Of a stretch of DNA of 64,000 nucleotides, positions 17,980-25,725 are shown piece by piece (within the stretch, counting starts at the first letter, position 1; the number at the start of each line of letters is the position of its first letter). The notes under the pieces were generated by a model, which saw only the letters and a program-made list of their open reading frames with translations, was not told the DNA's origin and ran no database searches. A program made the position numbers and the translations under genes. The DNA is taken from contig NZ_LGKG01000141.1 in NCBI RefSeq assembly GCF_001294335.1, positions 235,043 through 299,042 on the forward strand, in the 5' to 3' direction. The stretch comes from Streptomyces chattanoogensis (lineage in GTDB: Bacteria > Actinomycetota > Actinomycetes > Streptomycetales > Streptomycetaceae).

Positions 17980-18687
17980 TCAGCCGCTGAAGCGGCCGAA
18001 GGCGCCCCGGTGGAACAGCAGCGGGCCGGCCTCGGCGGCGGCCGGATCGGCGGCGAGGGCCTCCACCCGGCCGACCACGATGAGATGGTCGCCACCGGTG
18101 TGCACGGCCTGGATGGTGCAGTCGATCCAGGCGGGCACGTCCGCCAGCCGCGGCGAACCAGTTGCCGGAGCCGCCGTATAGGAAACGCCCGCAACACCCG
18201 CATCACCTGCAACGCCCGCATCACCCGCGAACTTGTCGCCGCCGCTGACCGCGAACCTGCGGCACAGCTCGCCCTGTCCGGCGCCGAGGATGTTGACGCA
18301 GAAGACCCCGGCGCGGGCGATCCGCGGCCAGGTCGACGACGTGCGCGCCACCATGAAGGTCACCAGCGGCGGGTCGAGGGAGAGCGACGCGAACGACTGG
18401 CAGGCGAAACCTGCCGGGCCCTCGTCGCCAGGTGCCGTGACGACCGTGACGCCGCTGGCGAAGTGCCCCAGGACGGACCGGAATTCGGCCGGGTCCAGAG
18501 GAGCGCGCTCGTCCTCCCGTACGGCCCGCAGCGCGGGGCGCGGGAGCGGGGCGGGAGCCGGGGCTGCGGTGCCTGTGGGGTCTGTGGTGTCAGCGGTGCC
18601 TGTGATTGCCGGAGAGGCCGTGGTCGGCGCGCCGACCGAGCGCAGATAGCGCACCGCCGTCGCCGCCATTCCCGCATGTCCCATCAT
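17980..18687 (-). CDS. Flavin reductase-like FMN-binding protein
   Basis: A 235-residue protein with an Ala/Pro/Thr-rich N-terminal extension (about 1-60) followed by a flavin reductase domain: FRSVLGHFASGVTVVTA, GFACQSFASLSLDPPLVTFMVAR, RAGVFCVNILG and HTGGDHLIVVGRVEAL. The family supplies reduced flavin to monooxygenases (HsaB is a steroid example). An insertion with tandem GDAGVA repeats (18-bp period, around 18195-18230) interrupts the domain after the GGDKF motif. The ATG at 18687 has an operator 13 bp upstream, tying it to the regulon. It may serve the luciferase-like enzymes at 57-60 kb. Confidence 0.85.
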   Translation of the reverse strand: MMGHAGMAATAVRYLRSVGAPTTASPAITGTADTTDPTGTAAPAPAPLPRPALRAVREDERAPLDPAEFRSVLGHFASGVTVVTAPGDEGPAGFACQSFASLSLDPPLVTFMVARTSSTWPRIARAGVFCVNILGAGQGELCRRFAVSGGDKFAGDAGVAGDAGVAGVSYTAAPATGSPRLADVPAWIDCTIQAVHTGGDHLIVVGRVEALAADPAAAEAGPLLFHRGAFGRFSG

Positions 18688-18700
18688 GCCTTCATTGAAT

Positions 18701-18715
18701 CTGATGCCTCGTCAG
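18701..18715. promoter_or_regulatory. Palindromic operator (site 4)
   Basis: CTGATGCCTCGTCAG with flanking AT on both sides, one change from the consensus, 13 bp upstream of the flavin reductase start. Confidence 0.7.
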
Positions 18716-18902
18716 ATGGGAAGCCCCGGGGCCACCACCCACAAAGGTGATTTGCGGCGGCTCAGGGTTGATGCAGGGGGTATTCCGGGGAGGCCGGGGG
18801 TGCCGCCTGACTGGCTGTGGACCGCACAGGCCGGCGATGGACTGCACGGGTGGCTTCCGCCTCGGCCGCCGCCCGTATCTCAGCACGGGGGAGTTCCACC
18901 AC

Positions 18903-19922
18903 ATGGCCGATGCCACGCCGTCATCACCCTCGTCCGCCGCGCCACCCGCCTTCGACGAGGTCTTCCGCGGGCTGTTGCCGCGGCTCTACCGGCGGGCGTC
19001 GATGCTGGCCGGACCCCGACGGTCCGCGGAGGAATGGGTGCAGGCGGCGTACCGCACACTCGCCGCCCGCCCGAAGCGCTTCCTCGCGCATCCGGATCCG
19101 TACGCCCACGCCTTCACCGCGGTGCTCGACGCCGCCCGCGACGCACACCGCAAGGACCGGCGGCAGGTGCCGGCCGATGGGGTGGAGGGCATCGAGGAGA
19201 CCGGGGCGGTGTGCCTGCTGGGGCGGTTGTCGCCCCGCCAGGCCGGTGTCGTCCTCCTCGTCGACCTCGACGGCTACACCCTCGACCAGGCCGCCGAGAT
19301 CATTAAGGCGCACCGGAGCGCGGCCGCCCGCCACCGCGCCCGCGCGCTGAACGCCCTGCCGTACGAGCGGCTGCAGCGCGCGGACGAGCAGATCGAGGTC
19401 CCGGCCGGACTGTGGGCCCGCATCAAGGAGTCCGCTGCCGGGGCGCCCTCCGTAACGCCCGTGGTGCGCGTACCGCGCGTCGCCTCCCGCCGGAAGGCGT
19501 ACGCCATCGTGCTTGCGGTCGCGGCCGCCGTGGCCGCCGTGACGTGGGGGGCCTGGTGGCTGGTACGTCCGGGCGGCAGCGGGCCACCGCCGGCCGCCGG
19601 CGTCCGGGCGGTCCCGCTCACCGTCTACAACAGCGAGGCGCCCTGCCGCAGGCTCCGCTCCCTGGAGTGCGCGCTGAGCCTGGCCAAGGACCCGCACGTC
19701 AGATACGCCGCGCGGCACAACTTCGCGGGCCGTGTCTGGCACGGCGACGTCCTGGCCGCCCACTGTGTGGTCCCCGACGGGCAGCTGGTCCGCGACGAAG
19801 AGGGCGTGACGTCCACCCGCTGGTATCTGGTGACCGGCAAGAGGGGCGTGACGGGGTGGCTGCCGGGGGTGCGGACCCGTAACACGCATGAGGTGCCGGT
19901 GTGTTCGCGGGACGTGGCCTAG
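18903..19922 (+). CDS. ECF-sigma-like protein fused to a membrane anchor and extracellular domain
   Basis: A 339-residue protein. Residues about 16-90 resemble sigma region 2 (FDEVFRGLLPRLYRRASMLAG, EEWVQAAYRTLAARP); about 105-155 resemble sigma region 4 with a helix-turn-helix (LSPRQAGVVLLVDLDGYTLDQAAEIIKAHRSAAARHRARAL); one membrane segment follows (about 198-220), then about 115 extracellular residues with Cys pairs and an SH3-like feel (GVTGWLPGVRT). Sigma factors are normally soluble, so this is a membrane-tethered sigma-like or regulatory protein. The ATG at 18903 was chosen because the helical domain begins soon after; no clear ribosome site. Confidence 0.75.
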   Translation: MADATPSSPSSAAPPAFDEVFRGLLPRLYRRASMLAGPRRSAEEWVQAAYRTLAARPKRFLAHPDPYAHAFTAVLDAARDAHRKDRRQVPADGVEGIEETGAVCLLGRLSPRQAGVVLLVDLDGYTLDQAAEIIKAHRSAAARHRARALNALPYERLQRADEQIEVPAGLWARIKESAAGAPSVTPVVRVPRVASRRKAYAIVLAVAAAVAAVTWGAWWLVRPGGSGPPPAAGVRAVPLTVYNSEAPCRRLRSLECALSLAKDPHVRYAARHNFAGRVWHGDVLAAHCVVPDGQLVRDEEGVTSTRWYLVTGKRGVTGWLPGVRTRNTHEVPVCSRDVA

Positions 19923-20376
19923 GCCGCTCGCGCCGTGCCGGCCTGTGGGACCGCCGCGCGTGTGGTGGCGGTCGCCCGTACGGGCAGGGGGGAGCCGGTG
20001 CCGGTGGGCTGCGGAGCGGGACATGTCGAATGCCGGCGATGACGGAGGCAGCAGCGATGACAGCGATGACAGCGATGACGTGCAACGACGGGTGGCAACG
20101 GCGATGACCACGGCAGGTGACCGGCTCGGCGGACTGAGCAGACTCGGCGGGCCCGGCGCATTCGGCGGACTCGGCAGGTTCGGCGGTGCCGTAGGGGCCG
20201 GGCTGCTCGCGGCCGGGCTGCTGTGCGCGGCGGGTACGGCCACGGGCGGTCCGGCGGGAGCCGGGCGTGACGGGGGCGCGGCGGGCGTCGCGGCGGGGCG
20301 GGATCCGGACGTCAGCGCGGACGACCACCCCCAGCCGGTGCGGCGGAAGGCGGCCCCCGTACCCGCTCCCGTCCCG
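19923..20376. other. 454-bp spacer; weak ORF from 20023
   Basis: An ATG at 20023 preceded by GGAGCGGG opens a frame reading MSNAGDDGGSSDDSDDSDD then a Gly-rich hydrophobic stretch (about 55-75). It runs on antisense to the hydratase gene, so it is probably not a real gene or is a decayed secreted-protein start. Short GATGACAGC repeats (20055-20080) encode the SDD run. Confidence 0.3.
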
Positions 20377-21180
20377 CTACCGCCCCCGGTACGTAGGGCT
20401 GCGGCGCTCCACGAACGACGCGACGCCCTCCTGGGCGTCGGCCGTGGTCATGTTGATCTCCTGGGCGGTGGCCTCGGCGGCGAAGGCCGCGGCCCGGTCG
20501 CTGTCGAGCGAGGCGTTGACCAGCTGTTTGGTGAGGGCCAGCGCGCGGGTCGGGCCGGCCGCCAGGCGCTCGGCCCACTCCCGCGCCGTCTTGGCCAACT
20601 CGCCGTCCGGCACGACTCGGTTGACCAGTCCCAGCCGCTCGGCCTCGGCGGCCGACACGGCGTCGCCGAAGAACACCAGCTCCTTGGCGCGCTGCGGGCC
20701 GATCAGCCGCGGCAGGAGGTACGCGCCGCCGCCGTCCGGGACCAGACCGCGCCGCACGAACACCTCGATGAAACGGGCCGATTCACCGGCCAGCACCAGA
20801 TCACAGGCGAGCGCGAGATGCGCACCGATCCCGGCGGCCGTGCCGTTGACGGCGGCGATCACCGGCTTCTCGCAGTCCAGCACGGCACCGATGAACCGCT
20901 GCGCCCCCTGCCGGATCATCCGCGCGACATCGCCCGCAACCCGCTCGCCGCCCGCTGAGGGCGCCCCACGCAGATCGGCCCCCGCACAGAACCCCTTGCC
21001 GGTCGCGGTGATCACCACGGCCCGTACGCCCGGGTCGGCCGAGGCCCCCGCCAGCAGATCGATGATGCGTTCGCGCTGGTCCCAGGTGAGGGCATTCATC
21101 GCCGCGGGCCGGTTGAGGGTGATCCATGAGACGCCGTTGTCAGTGGTGTGGAGTACCAGGGAATCAGGGGAGGTTGCCAT
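20377..21180 (-). CDS. Enoyl-CoA hydratase/isomerase family protein
   Basis: A 267-residue crotonase-fold enzyme. Seen: WITLNRPAAMNALTWDQ, the oxyanion-hole strands GKGFCAGADLRG and AAVNGTAAGIGAHLALACDL, RRGLVPDGGGAYLLPRLIG, and NMTTADAQEGVASFVERRSPTYRGR at the C-terminus. A Pro-Asp-Gly-Gly sequence sits where hydratases often carry the second catalytic Glu, so isomerase or another crotonase reaction is possible. The open frame extends upstream, but ATG at 21180 (MATSPDSLV) is where the family starts. It follows the acyl-CoA synthetase by 79 bp on the same strand and probably shares its promoter. Confidence 0.88.
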   Translation of the reverse strand: MATSPDSLVLHTTDNGVSWITLNRPAAMNALTWDQRERIIDLLAGASADPGVRAVVITATGKGFCAGADLRGAPSAGGERVAGDVARMIRQGAQRFIGAVLDCEKPVIAAVNGTAAGIGAHLALACDLVLAGESARFIEVFVRRGLVPDGGGAYLLPRLIGPQRAKELVFFGDAVSAAEAERLGLVNRVVPDGELAKTAREWAERLAAGPTRALALTKQLVNASLDSDRAAAFAAEATAQEINMTTADAQEGVASFVERRSPTYRGR

Positions 21181-21259
21181 GCGGGGCGGCTCCAACGGAG
21201 GACGGATGACGGAATCGGGGACGGATGGCGGAGGGCTGACGGGTGACGGTGAAGCCGAC

Positions 21260-23569
21260 TCACCCCGCCCCGCCGGGCCCATGGCACACCGCGAGCGCGT
21301 CAAGGGCCACCGCCCCCTCCCCCCGCGGCAGGACCACCAGCGGGTTGATGTCCAACTCCGCCAGGTCGTCCCCGAGTTCGAGCGCCATCCGCTGCACCCG
21401 CAGGACCACCTCCACCAGCGCATCGACATCCGCCGGCGGCGCGCCCCGTACGCCGTGCAGGAGGGCGTGGCCCCGCAGCTCGCCGAGCATCGCGCGCGCC
21501 TGGTCCTCCCCGAAGGGCGGCACCCCCACGGCGACATCCCGCAGCACCTCCACGAGGACCCCGCCCAGCCCGACCGTCACCGTCGGCCCGAAGAGGCTGT
21601 CGTGGGTGACCCCGACGACCATCTCCACGCCCCGTTCGATCATCTGGCAGACCAGCACACCGTCCAGCGGGACGTCCTCGTAGCGGGCGATGTCGGTGAG
21701 TTCGCGGTAGGCGTCGCGCACCTGGCTGGCGGAGGTCAACCCGACCTTCACCAGGCCGAGTTCGGTCTTGTGGGCCAGCTGGGGCCCGGAGGCCTTCATG
21801 ACCACGGGGTAGCCGACCTGGCTCGCCGCCCGTACGGCCGCCGCGGCGCTGGTCACCAGCTGTTCGCGCGGTACGCGGATGCCGTAGGCGCGCAGCAGCT
21901 GTTTGGCCGCGTGTTCGCTGAGCTGCTGGCCCGGACGCATCAGGGCCTGCGCCTTGCGGGCGGAGGGGGAGAGCACGCGCGGGGCGTCGTCGAAGGGGGA
22001 GCGGTAGGCGGCGGTGAAGCGGTGGTGGTCGAGGTAGGCGCGTACGGCGGTGATGCAGTTGGCGAAGGTGCGGAAGGTGGCCACTCGTGAGGAGCCGAGG
22101 AGGGTGTGGCGGTAGGCGGTCTCGGTGCCGAGTGGGGAGCCCCACACCACGCACACCGGTTTGTCCGTCCGTTCCGCCGCGTCGACCAGGTCCTGGGCGA
22201 GCTTGTCGCTCATGGGCGGGAAGGGGCCGGTGATCGGGCAGATGAGAACGCCTACCGACGGGTCGGCGAGGATCGCGTCGATGATCTTGGGGCCGCGCCA
22301 GTCGCCGACCGGGTGCCCGCCGTTGTCGATGGGGTTCGCGACGTTCAGGTATTCCGGTATCCACTGGTGCAGTTCGGCCTGCTTTGCGGCGTCGAGGGTG
22401 GGCAGCTGCAGGCCGGCCGCGGTCGCCAGGTCGGAGAAGTGGGCGCCGGTGCCGCCGGAGATCGAATAGACGGCGATGCCCTCGGCGACGGGCTTCCTGG
22501 CGCGGGCCAGCAGCGCCGCGGTGTCCTGCAGCTCGTCGAGCCCGTCCACCCGGATCACACCGAACTGCCGCATCGCGGCGTCCACGACCCCGTCCGCACC
22601 GGTGAGCTTGCCGGTGTGCGAGGCGGCCATCCGGGCGCCGGTCTCGGTACGCCCGACCTTGACGGCGACGACCGGCACCTTGTTGCGGGCCGCATGGTCG
22701 GCCGCGAGCAGAAAACTGCGGCCGTCCTTGAGGCCCTCCACATACGCCGCGATCGCGCCGACCTCGGGGCGGGAGGCGAAGTACGAGAGGAAGTCGGCGG
22801 TCTCCAGATCGGCCTCGTTGCCGGTGGGGGCCCAGTGCGAGAGACGGATGCCGAGTTCCTGAAGGGTGAAGACGGGGCGGCCCTGGTGACCCGACTGTGT
22901 GATGAGGGCGATGGCCGGGCCGTCGAGGTCCTCGCGGAACGTCTCGAAGGCGTTGAGGTTGGTGTTCGGGCCGAGCAGCCGCAGCCCGGAGCGTTCGGCG
23001 GCCTCGGCCAGCCGGGCCTGCGCCGCCGCGCCGTCCGCCCCGGTCTCCGCGAAGCCGGAGGCGAAGGCCACGGCGAACTTCGCCTTGGCGTCACCCAGTT
23101 GCTCGATGACCGGGACGGGGTCGGCGACCAGGAGGACGGCGAGATCCACGGGTTCGGGGAGGTCGGCGACGGAGGTGTGGCAGGGCAGGCCGAAGACCTG
23201 CTCACGCCCCGGGTTGACGGGATGGAGCCGGGCGCCGACCCGTTCCGCCCAGCCGATCAGCTGACGGGTGATGCCGGTGTTCGGCCGGCCCTCGCTGTCG
23301 GAGGCGCCGATCACGGCCACCGACCCGGGCCGGAAGAAGCGGTCCAGGTCGGGCACCGGTGCGTACAGCGGCCGCCCGCTGACGTCCCGGTCGGCCGACC
23401 CGCCGGAACGCTGCCCGCCACCGCCCCCGCGGGCCTCGGGTACGCCGTGGACGGTGGGTGGTGGTTGCTCCCCGCAGGCCACGACGCGGGCCGGCCGGGA
23501 GTGAGTGGTGAGGGTCCCGTGAGTCGATCCAAGCATCGCAGACGCCCGCTCCTGTGTGACGGCTCTCAT
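21260..23569 (-). CDS. NDP-forming acyl-CoA synthetase (fused alpha/beta, acetate-CoA ligase type)
   Basis: A 769-residue fusion. After about 75 low-complexity residues comes the CoA-binding domain (FFRPGSVAVIGASDSEGRPN), a succinyl-CoA ligase-like domain (ITQSGHQGRPVF; AASHTGKLTGAD with the phospho-histidine candidate), then an ATP-grasp domain (SEHAAKQLLRAYGIRVPRE, VGYPVVMKASGPQLAHKTELG, ELDINPLVVLP). It would interconvert an acyl-CoA and a free acid with ADP/ATP. ATG at 23569 is the longest start; ATG at 23536 (MLGSTHGTL) with AGGAG further upstream is also possible. Two operators lie upstream. Confidence 0.88.
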   Translation of the reverse strand: MRAVTQERASAMLGSTHGTLTTHSRPARVVACGEQPPPTVHGVPEARGGGGGQRSGGSADRDVSGRPLYAPVPDLDRFFRPGSVAVIGASDSEGRPNTGITRQLIGWAERVGARLHPVNPGREQVFGLPCHTSVADLPEPVDLAVLLVADPVPVIEQLGDAKAKFAVAFASGFAETGADGAAAQARLAEAAERSGLRLLGPNTNLNAFETFREDLDGPAIALITQSGHQGRPVFTLQELGIRLSHWAPTGNEADLETADFLSYFASRPEVGAIAAYVEGLKDGRSFLLAADHAARNKVPVVAVKVGRTETGARMAASHTGKLTGADGVVDAAMRQFGVIRVDGLDELQDTAALLARARKPVAEGIAVYSISGGTGAHFSDLATAAGLQLPTLDAAKQAELHQWIPEYLNVANPIDNGGHPVGDWRGPKIIDAILADPSVGVLICPITGPFPPMSDKLAQDLVDAAERTDKPVCVVWGSPLGTETAYRHTLLGSSRVATFRTFANCITAVRAYLDHHRFTAAYRSPFDDAPRVLSPSARKAQALMRPGQQLSEHAAKQLLRAYGIRVPREQLVTSAAAAVRAASQVGYPVVMKASGPQLAHKTELGLVKVGLTSASQVRDAYRELTDIARYEDVPLDGVLVCQMIERGVEMVVGVTHDSLFGPTVTVGLGGVLVEVLRDVAVGVPPFGEDQARAMLGELRGHALLHGVRGAPPADVDALVEVVLRVQRMALELGDDLAELDINPLVVLPRGEGAVALDALAVCHGPGGAG

Positions 23570-23592
23570 TACCTGCGCATCGTTCCGTTCAG

Positions 23593-23607
23593 CTGACGCA
23601 TAGTCAG
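23593..23607. promoter_or_regulatory. Palindromic operator (site 5a)
   Basis: CTGACGCATAGTCAG, 23 bp upstream of the acyl-CoA synthetase start; first of two sites spaced 24 bp apart. Confidence 0.7.
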
Positions 23608-23616
23608 ATTACTGAA

Positions 23617-23631
23617 CTGACGGCATGTCAG
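23617..23631. promoter_or_regulatory. Palindromic operator (site 5b)
   Basis: CTGACGGCATGTCAG, 24 bp from site 5a on centres. Apart from one base it equals the sequence over the TetR start codon at 34.7 kb read on the minus strand. Confidence 0.7.
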
Positions 23632-23660
23632 GAATGGGGGTGCTTGGTAAAGCTTCACGG

Positions 23661-23694
23661 GGTCCCACGGGGTCTTGCGGGGCCCCGTGGGACC
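23661..23694. terminator. 12-bp perfect hairpin between divergent operons
   Basis: Arms GGTCCCACGGGG (23661-23672) and its complement (23683-23694) around a 10-base loop. It lies between divergent promoters, so it may insulate or regulate rather than end a gene. Confidence 0.45.
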
Positions 23695-23757
23695 TCGTGG
23701 AGATTCGCGGGTGTTTTCGGCGGAGCCTCTTGCGCCGCGCGCCCCTCACCCGGTGAA

Positions 23758-23772
23758 CTGACGTACCGTCAG
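23758..23772. promoter_or_regulatory. Palindromic operator (site 6)
   Basis: Perfect CTGACGTACCGTCAG, 42 bp upstream of the DUF35 gene start at 23815. Confidence 0.75.
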
Positions 23773-23814
23773 ATGGCGGACGTGGTGGCTTGACGATGCG
23801 CTGGGGGTGTTCCG

Positions 23815-24273
23815 GTGACGACGGGGCGTGCTGATGTGCCGGCTGTGGATGCGTTCACGCGGCCGTACTGGGAGGCGGCCGCGGAGGGGCGGCTGCTGCT
23901 GCGGCGCTGCCGGGCCGAAGGCGGCGGGTGCGGGGCGGCCCATCACTATCCGCGGGAGTTCTGCCCGTACTGCTGGGGTGAGGGCGTCGTGTGGGAGCCG
24001 GCCGGCGGGCGCGCCACTCTGTACACCTGGTCCGTCGTGCACCGTAATGACCTCCCGCCGTTCGGTGGCCGGACGCCGTATGTCGCGGCGGTGGTCGAGC
24101 TCGCCGAGGGGCCGCGGATGATGACCGAGGTCGTCGGGTGCGGGGAGGGGGAGCTGAGGATCGGGATGCCGCTGATGGTGGAGTTCCGGGAGGCGGCGGC
24201 CTCCGGGGGCGGCAAGGGAGACGGCGGTGAGGCCGGGGGAGCGAACGCTGTTCCCGTCTTCCGGCCCGCGTGA
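23815..24273 (+). CDS. DUF35 zinc-ribbon/OB-fold protein
   Basis: A 152-residue protein with the DUF35 layout: N-terminal helix (FTRPYWEAAAEGRLLLRRC), rubredoxin-like zinc ribbon (Cys at RRC and the later FCPYC, with an unusual GGGCG insertion between), then an OB fold (LYTWSVVHRNDLPPFGGRTPYVAAVVELAEG). Members partner thiolase-fold proteins in CoA-ester cleavage; ChsH2-Ltp2 of steroid catabolism is the model. Here the nearest free-standing thiolase-like gene is at 30741, also behind the same operator. GTG at 23815. The C-terminal tail is Gly-rich. Confidence 0.85.
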   Translation: MTTGRADVPAVDAFTRPYWEAAAEGRLLLRRCRAEGGGCGAAHHYPREFCPYCWGEGVVWEPAGGRATLYTWSVVHRNDLPPFGGRTPYVAAVVELAEGPRMMTEVVGCGEGELRIGMPLMVEFREAAASGGGKGDGGEAGGANAVPVFRPA

Positions 24274-24379
24274 CCGGTGGCGACTTCCGTACGGAACCTG
24301 GTCTCGGCCCCCGCCGCGACCGGTGGCTCCCGTGCGAAACCCGGTGGCGGGCCCGTTTCCTAAGAGTCATCCTGGCCCC

Positions 24380-24868
24380 GTGCTGATCCGAGAAGCGACC
24401 GCGGCCGACTGGCCCGCCATCTGGCCGTTCTTCCATGTCATCGTCGCGGCCGGGGAGACCTACCCGTATCCGCGCGACCTCGGGGAACCGGCCGGCCGGC
24501 AGATGTGGATGCTGCCGCCACCGGGCCGTACGGTCGTCGCCGTCGATCCGGACGGTACGGTGCTGGGCTCGGCGAAGATGAACCCCAACTCCACGGGCGG
24601 CGGCTCGCATATCGCCAGCGCCAGTTTCATGGTCGATCCGCGGTACGCCCGGCGCGGTGTCGGCCGGGCGCTGGGTGAACACGTCCTGGCCTGGGCCCGC
24701 GCCGAGGGGTACCGCGGGATCCAGTTCAACTCGGTCATCGAGACCAATACCGCCGCCGTCGCCCTCTGGCAGTCCCTCGGCTTCGAGATCATGACCACGA
24801 TTCCCGAGGGTTTCCGGCACCCCGCCAAGGGTTTCGTGGGCTTCCACATCATGTACCGGAGGTTGTGA
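24380..24868 (+). CDS. GNAT-family N-acetyltransferase
   Basis: A 162-residue acetyltransferase. Seen: VLIREATAADWPAIWPFF at the N-terminus, ASASFMVDPRYARRGVGRALGEHVLAWA with the acetyl-CoA loop (RRGVGRA, about 87-93), and NTAAVALWQSLGFEIMTTIPEGFRHP. The substrate is unknown; the FRHPAKGFVGFHIMYRRL end resembles L-amino-acid or phosphinothricin-type GNATs, which is a weak pointer. GTG at 24380 chosen because LIREAT is the usual start. It stands apart from the catabolic set with no operator. Confidence 0.85.
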   Translation: MLIREATAADWPAIWPFFHVIVAAGETYPYPRDLGEPAGRQMWMLPPPGRTVVAVDPDGTVLGSAKMNPNSTGGGSHIASASFMVDPRYARRGVGRALGEHVLAWARAEGYRGIQFNSVIETNTAAVALWQSLGFEIMTTIPEGFRHPAKGFVGFHIMYRRL

Positions 24869-24965
24869 GTCCCGGGGCCCGGCTCCCGGCGGCCTGACTG
24901 TCCGGCGGCATGACCGACCGCGCGACCGCCCGACCGATCGGGCGCCCCGACGGCCTGTAACACCG

Positions 24966-25724
24966 TTACGGCCAGAGCAGCTCCTGCTCCCAACCGCCGC
25001 CCGTCAAGCGGTAGTTGAGCCGTACGTGCCGCCGCCTCGCATCCCCTTGGAAGAACTCGACCTCCTCGGCCCGCAGGACGTACAGCGTCCAGCTGGGGAC
25101 GGGGGCGTCCGGCTCGCGCCGGGCCCGTTCCCAGGCGGCGTCCGAGGCGCGGGCCAGTTCGTCGGTGGAGCCGAGGACCTCGCTCTGGCGGCCGACCAGC
25201 GCCGCGGCCAGCGCGCCCGGCGAGCGGCGGTGCAGATCGGCCGCGCTCTCCTCGGCGCTCGCCGCGGTCACCGACCCCCGGATACGGATCTGACGGCCGA
25301 CCGCCGCCCAGTAGAAGCCGAGCGCGGCCCGCGGCCGGGCCGCCAGCTCGCGGCCCTTGCGGCTGCCGCGGTGCGTGGCGAAGTGCCAGCCGCGCTCATC
25401 GGCGTCGTGCAGCATCAGGGTCCGTACGGAGGGGTCGCCGGCCGCGTCCGCCGTGGCGAGCGTCATGGTGTGCGGTTCGGGCACACCGGCCTCGGCGGCC
25501 TCGCGCAGCCACTGCCGGAACAGCGGCAGCGGTGCGGCCGGGGCCTGTGCGGGATCGAAGGTCGGCAGCTCGGTGTCCCAGACCCGCAGCCCGCGCAGCA
25601 GCTCGCGGAACGCGCGGGAAGCGGCGTCGTCGGACTCGTCGGAAGTGCGGCGGCGGGCGCCCCCGGTGGCGGCCCCGGTGCCGGGGGCGCCCGGGGTGTC
25701 CCGGTGGTCAGCGGATTCGGCCAT
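24966..25724 (-). CDS. Pyridoxamine 5'-phosphate oxidase family flavoprotein (PhzG-like)
   Basis: A 252-residue FMN-binding split-barrel protein. Seen: FRQWLREAAEAGVPEPHTMTLATADAAGDPSVRTLML, FATHRGSRKGRELAARPRAALGFYW, GRQIRIRGSVTAAS and a C-terminal RLNYRL. The spacing follows PNPOx/PhzG proteins that oxidise pyridoxine phosphate or reduced ring compounds. A Ser/Asp-rich leader of about 35 residues precedes the domain. ATG at 25724 lies 1 base after the stop of the FAD monooxygenase upstream, so the two are coupled and may act on one compound. Confidence 0.82.
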   Translation of the reverse strand: MAESADHRDTPGAPGTGAATGGARRRTSDESDDAASRAFRELLRGLRVWDTELPTFDPAQAPAAPLPLFRQWLREAAEAGVPEPHTMTLATADAAGDPSVRTLMLHDADERGWHFATHRGSRKGRELAARPRAALGFYWAAVGRQIRIRGSVTAASAEESAADLHRRSPGALAAALVGRQSEVLGSTDELARASDAAWERARREPDAPVPSWTLYVLRAEEVEFFQGDARRRHVRLNYRLTGGGWEQELLWP

Positions 25725-25725
25725 G

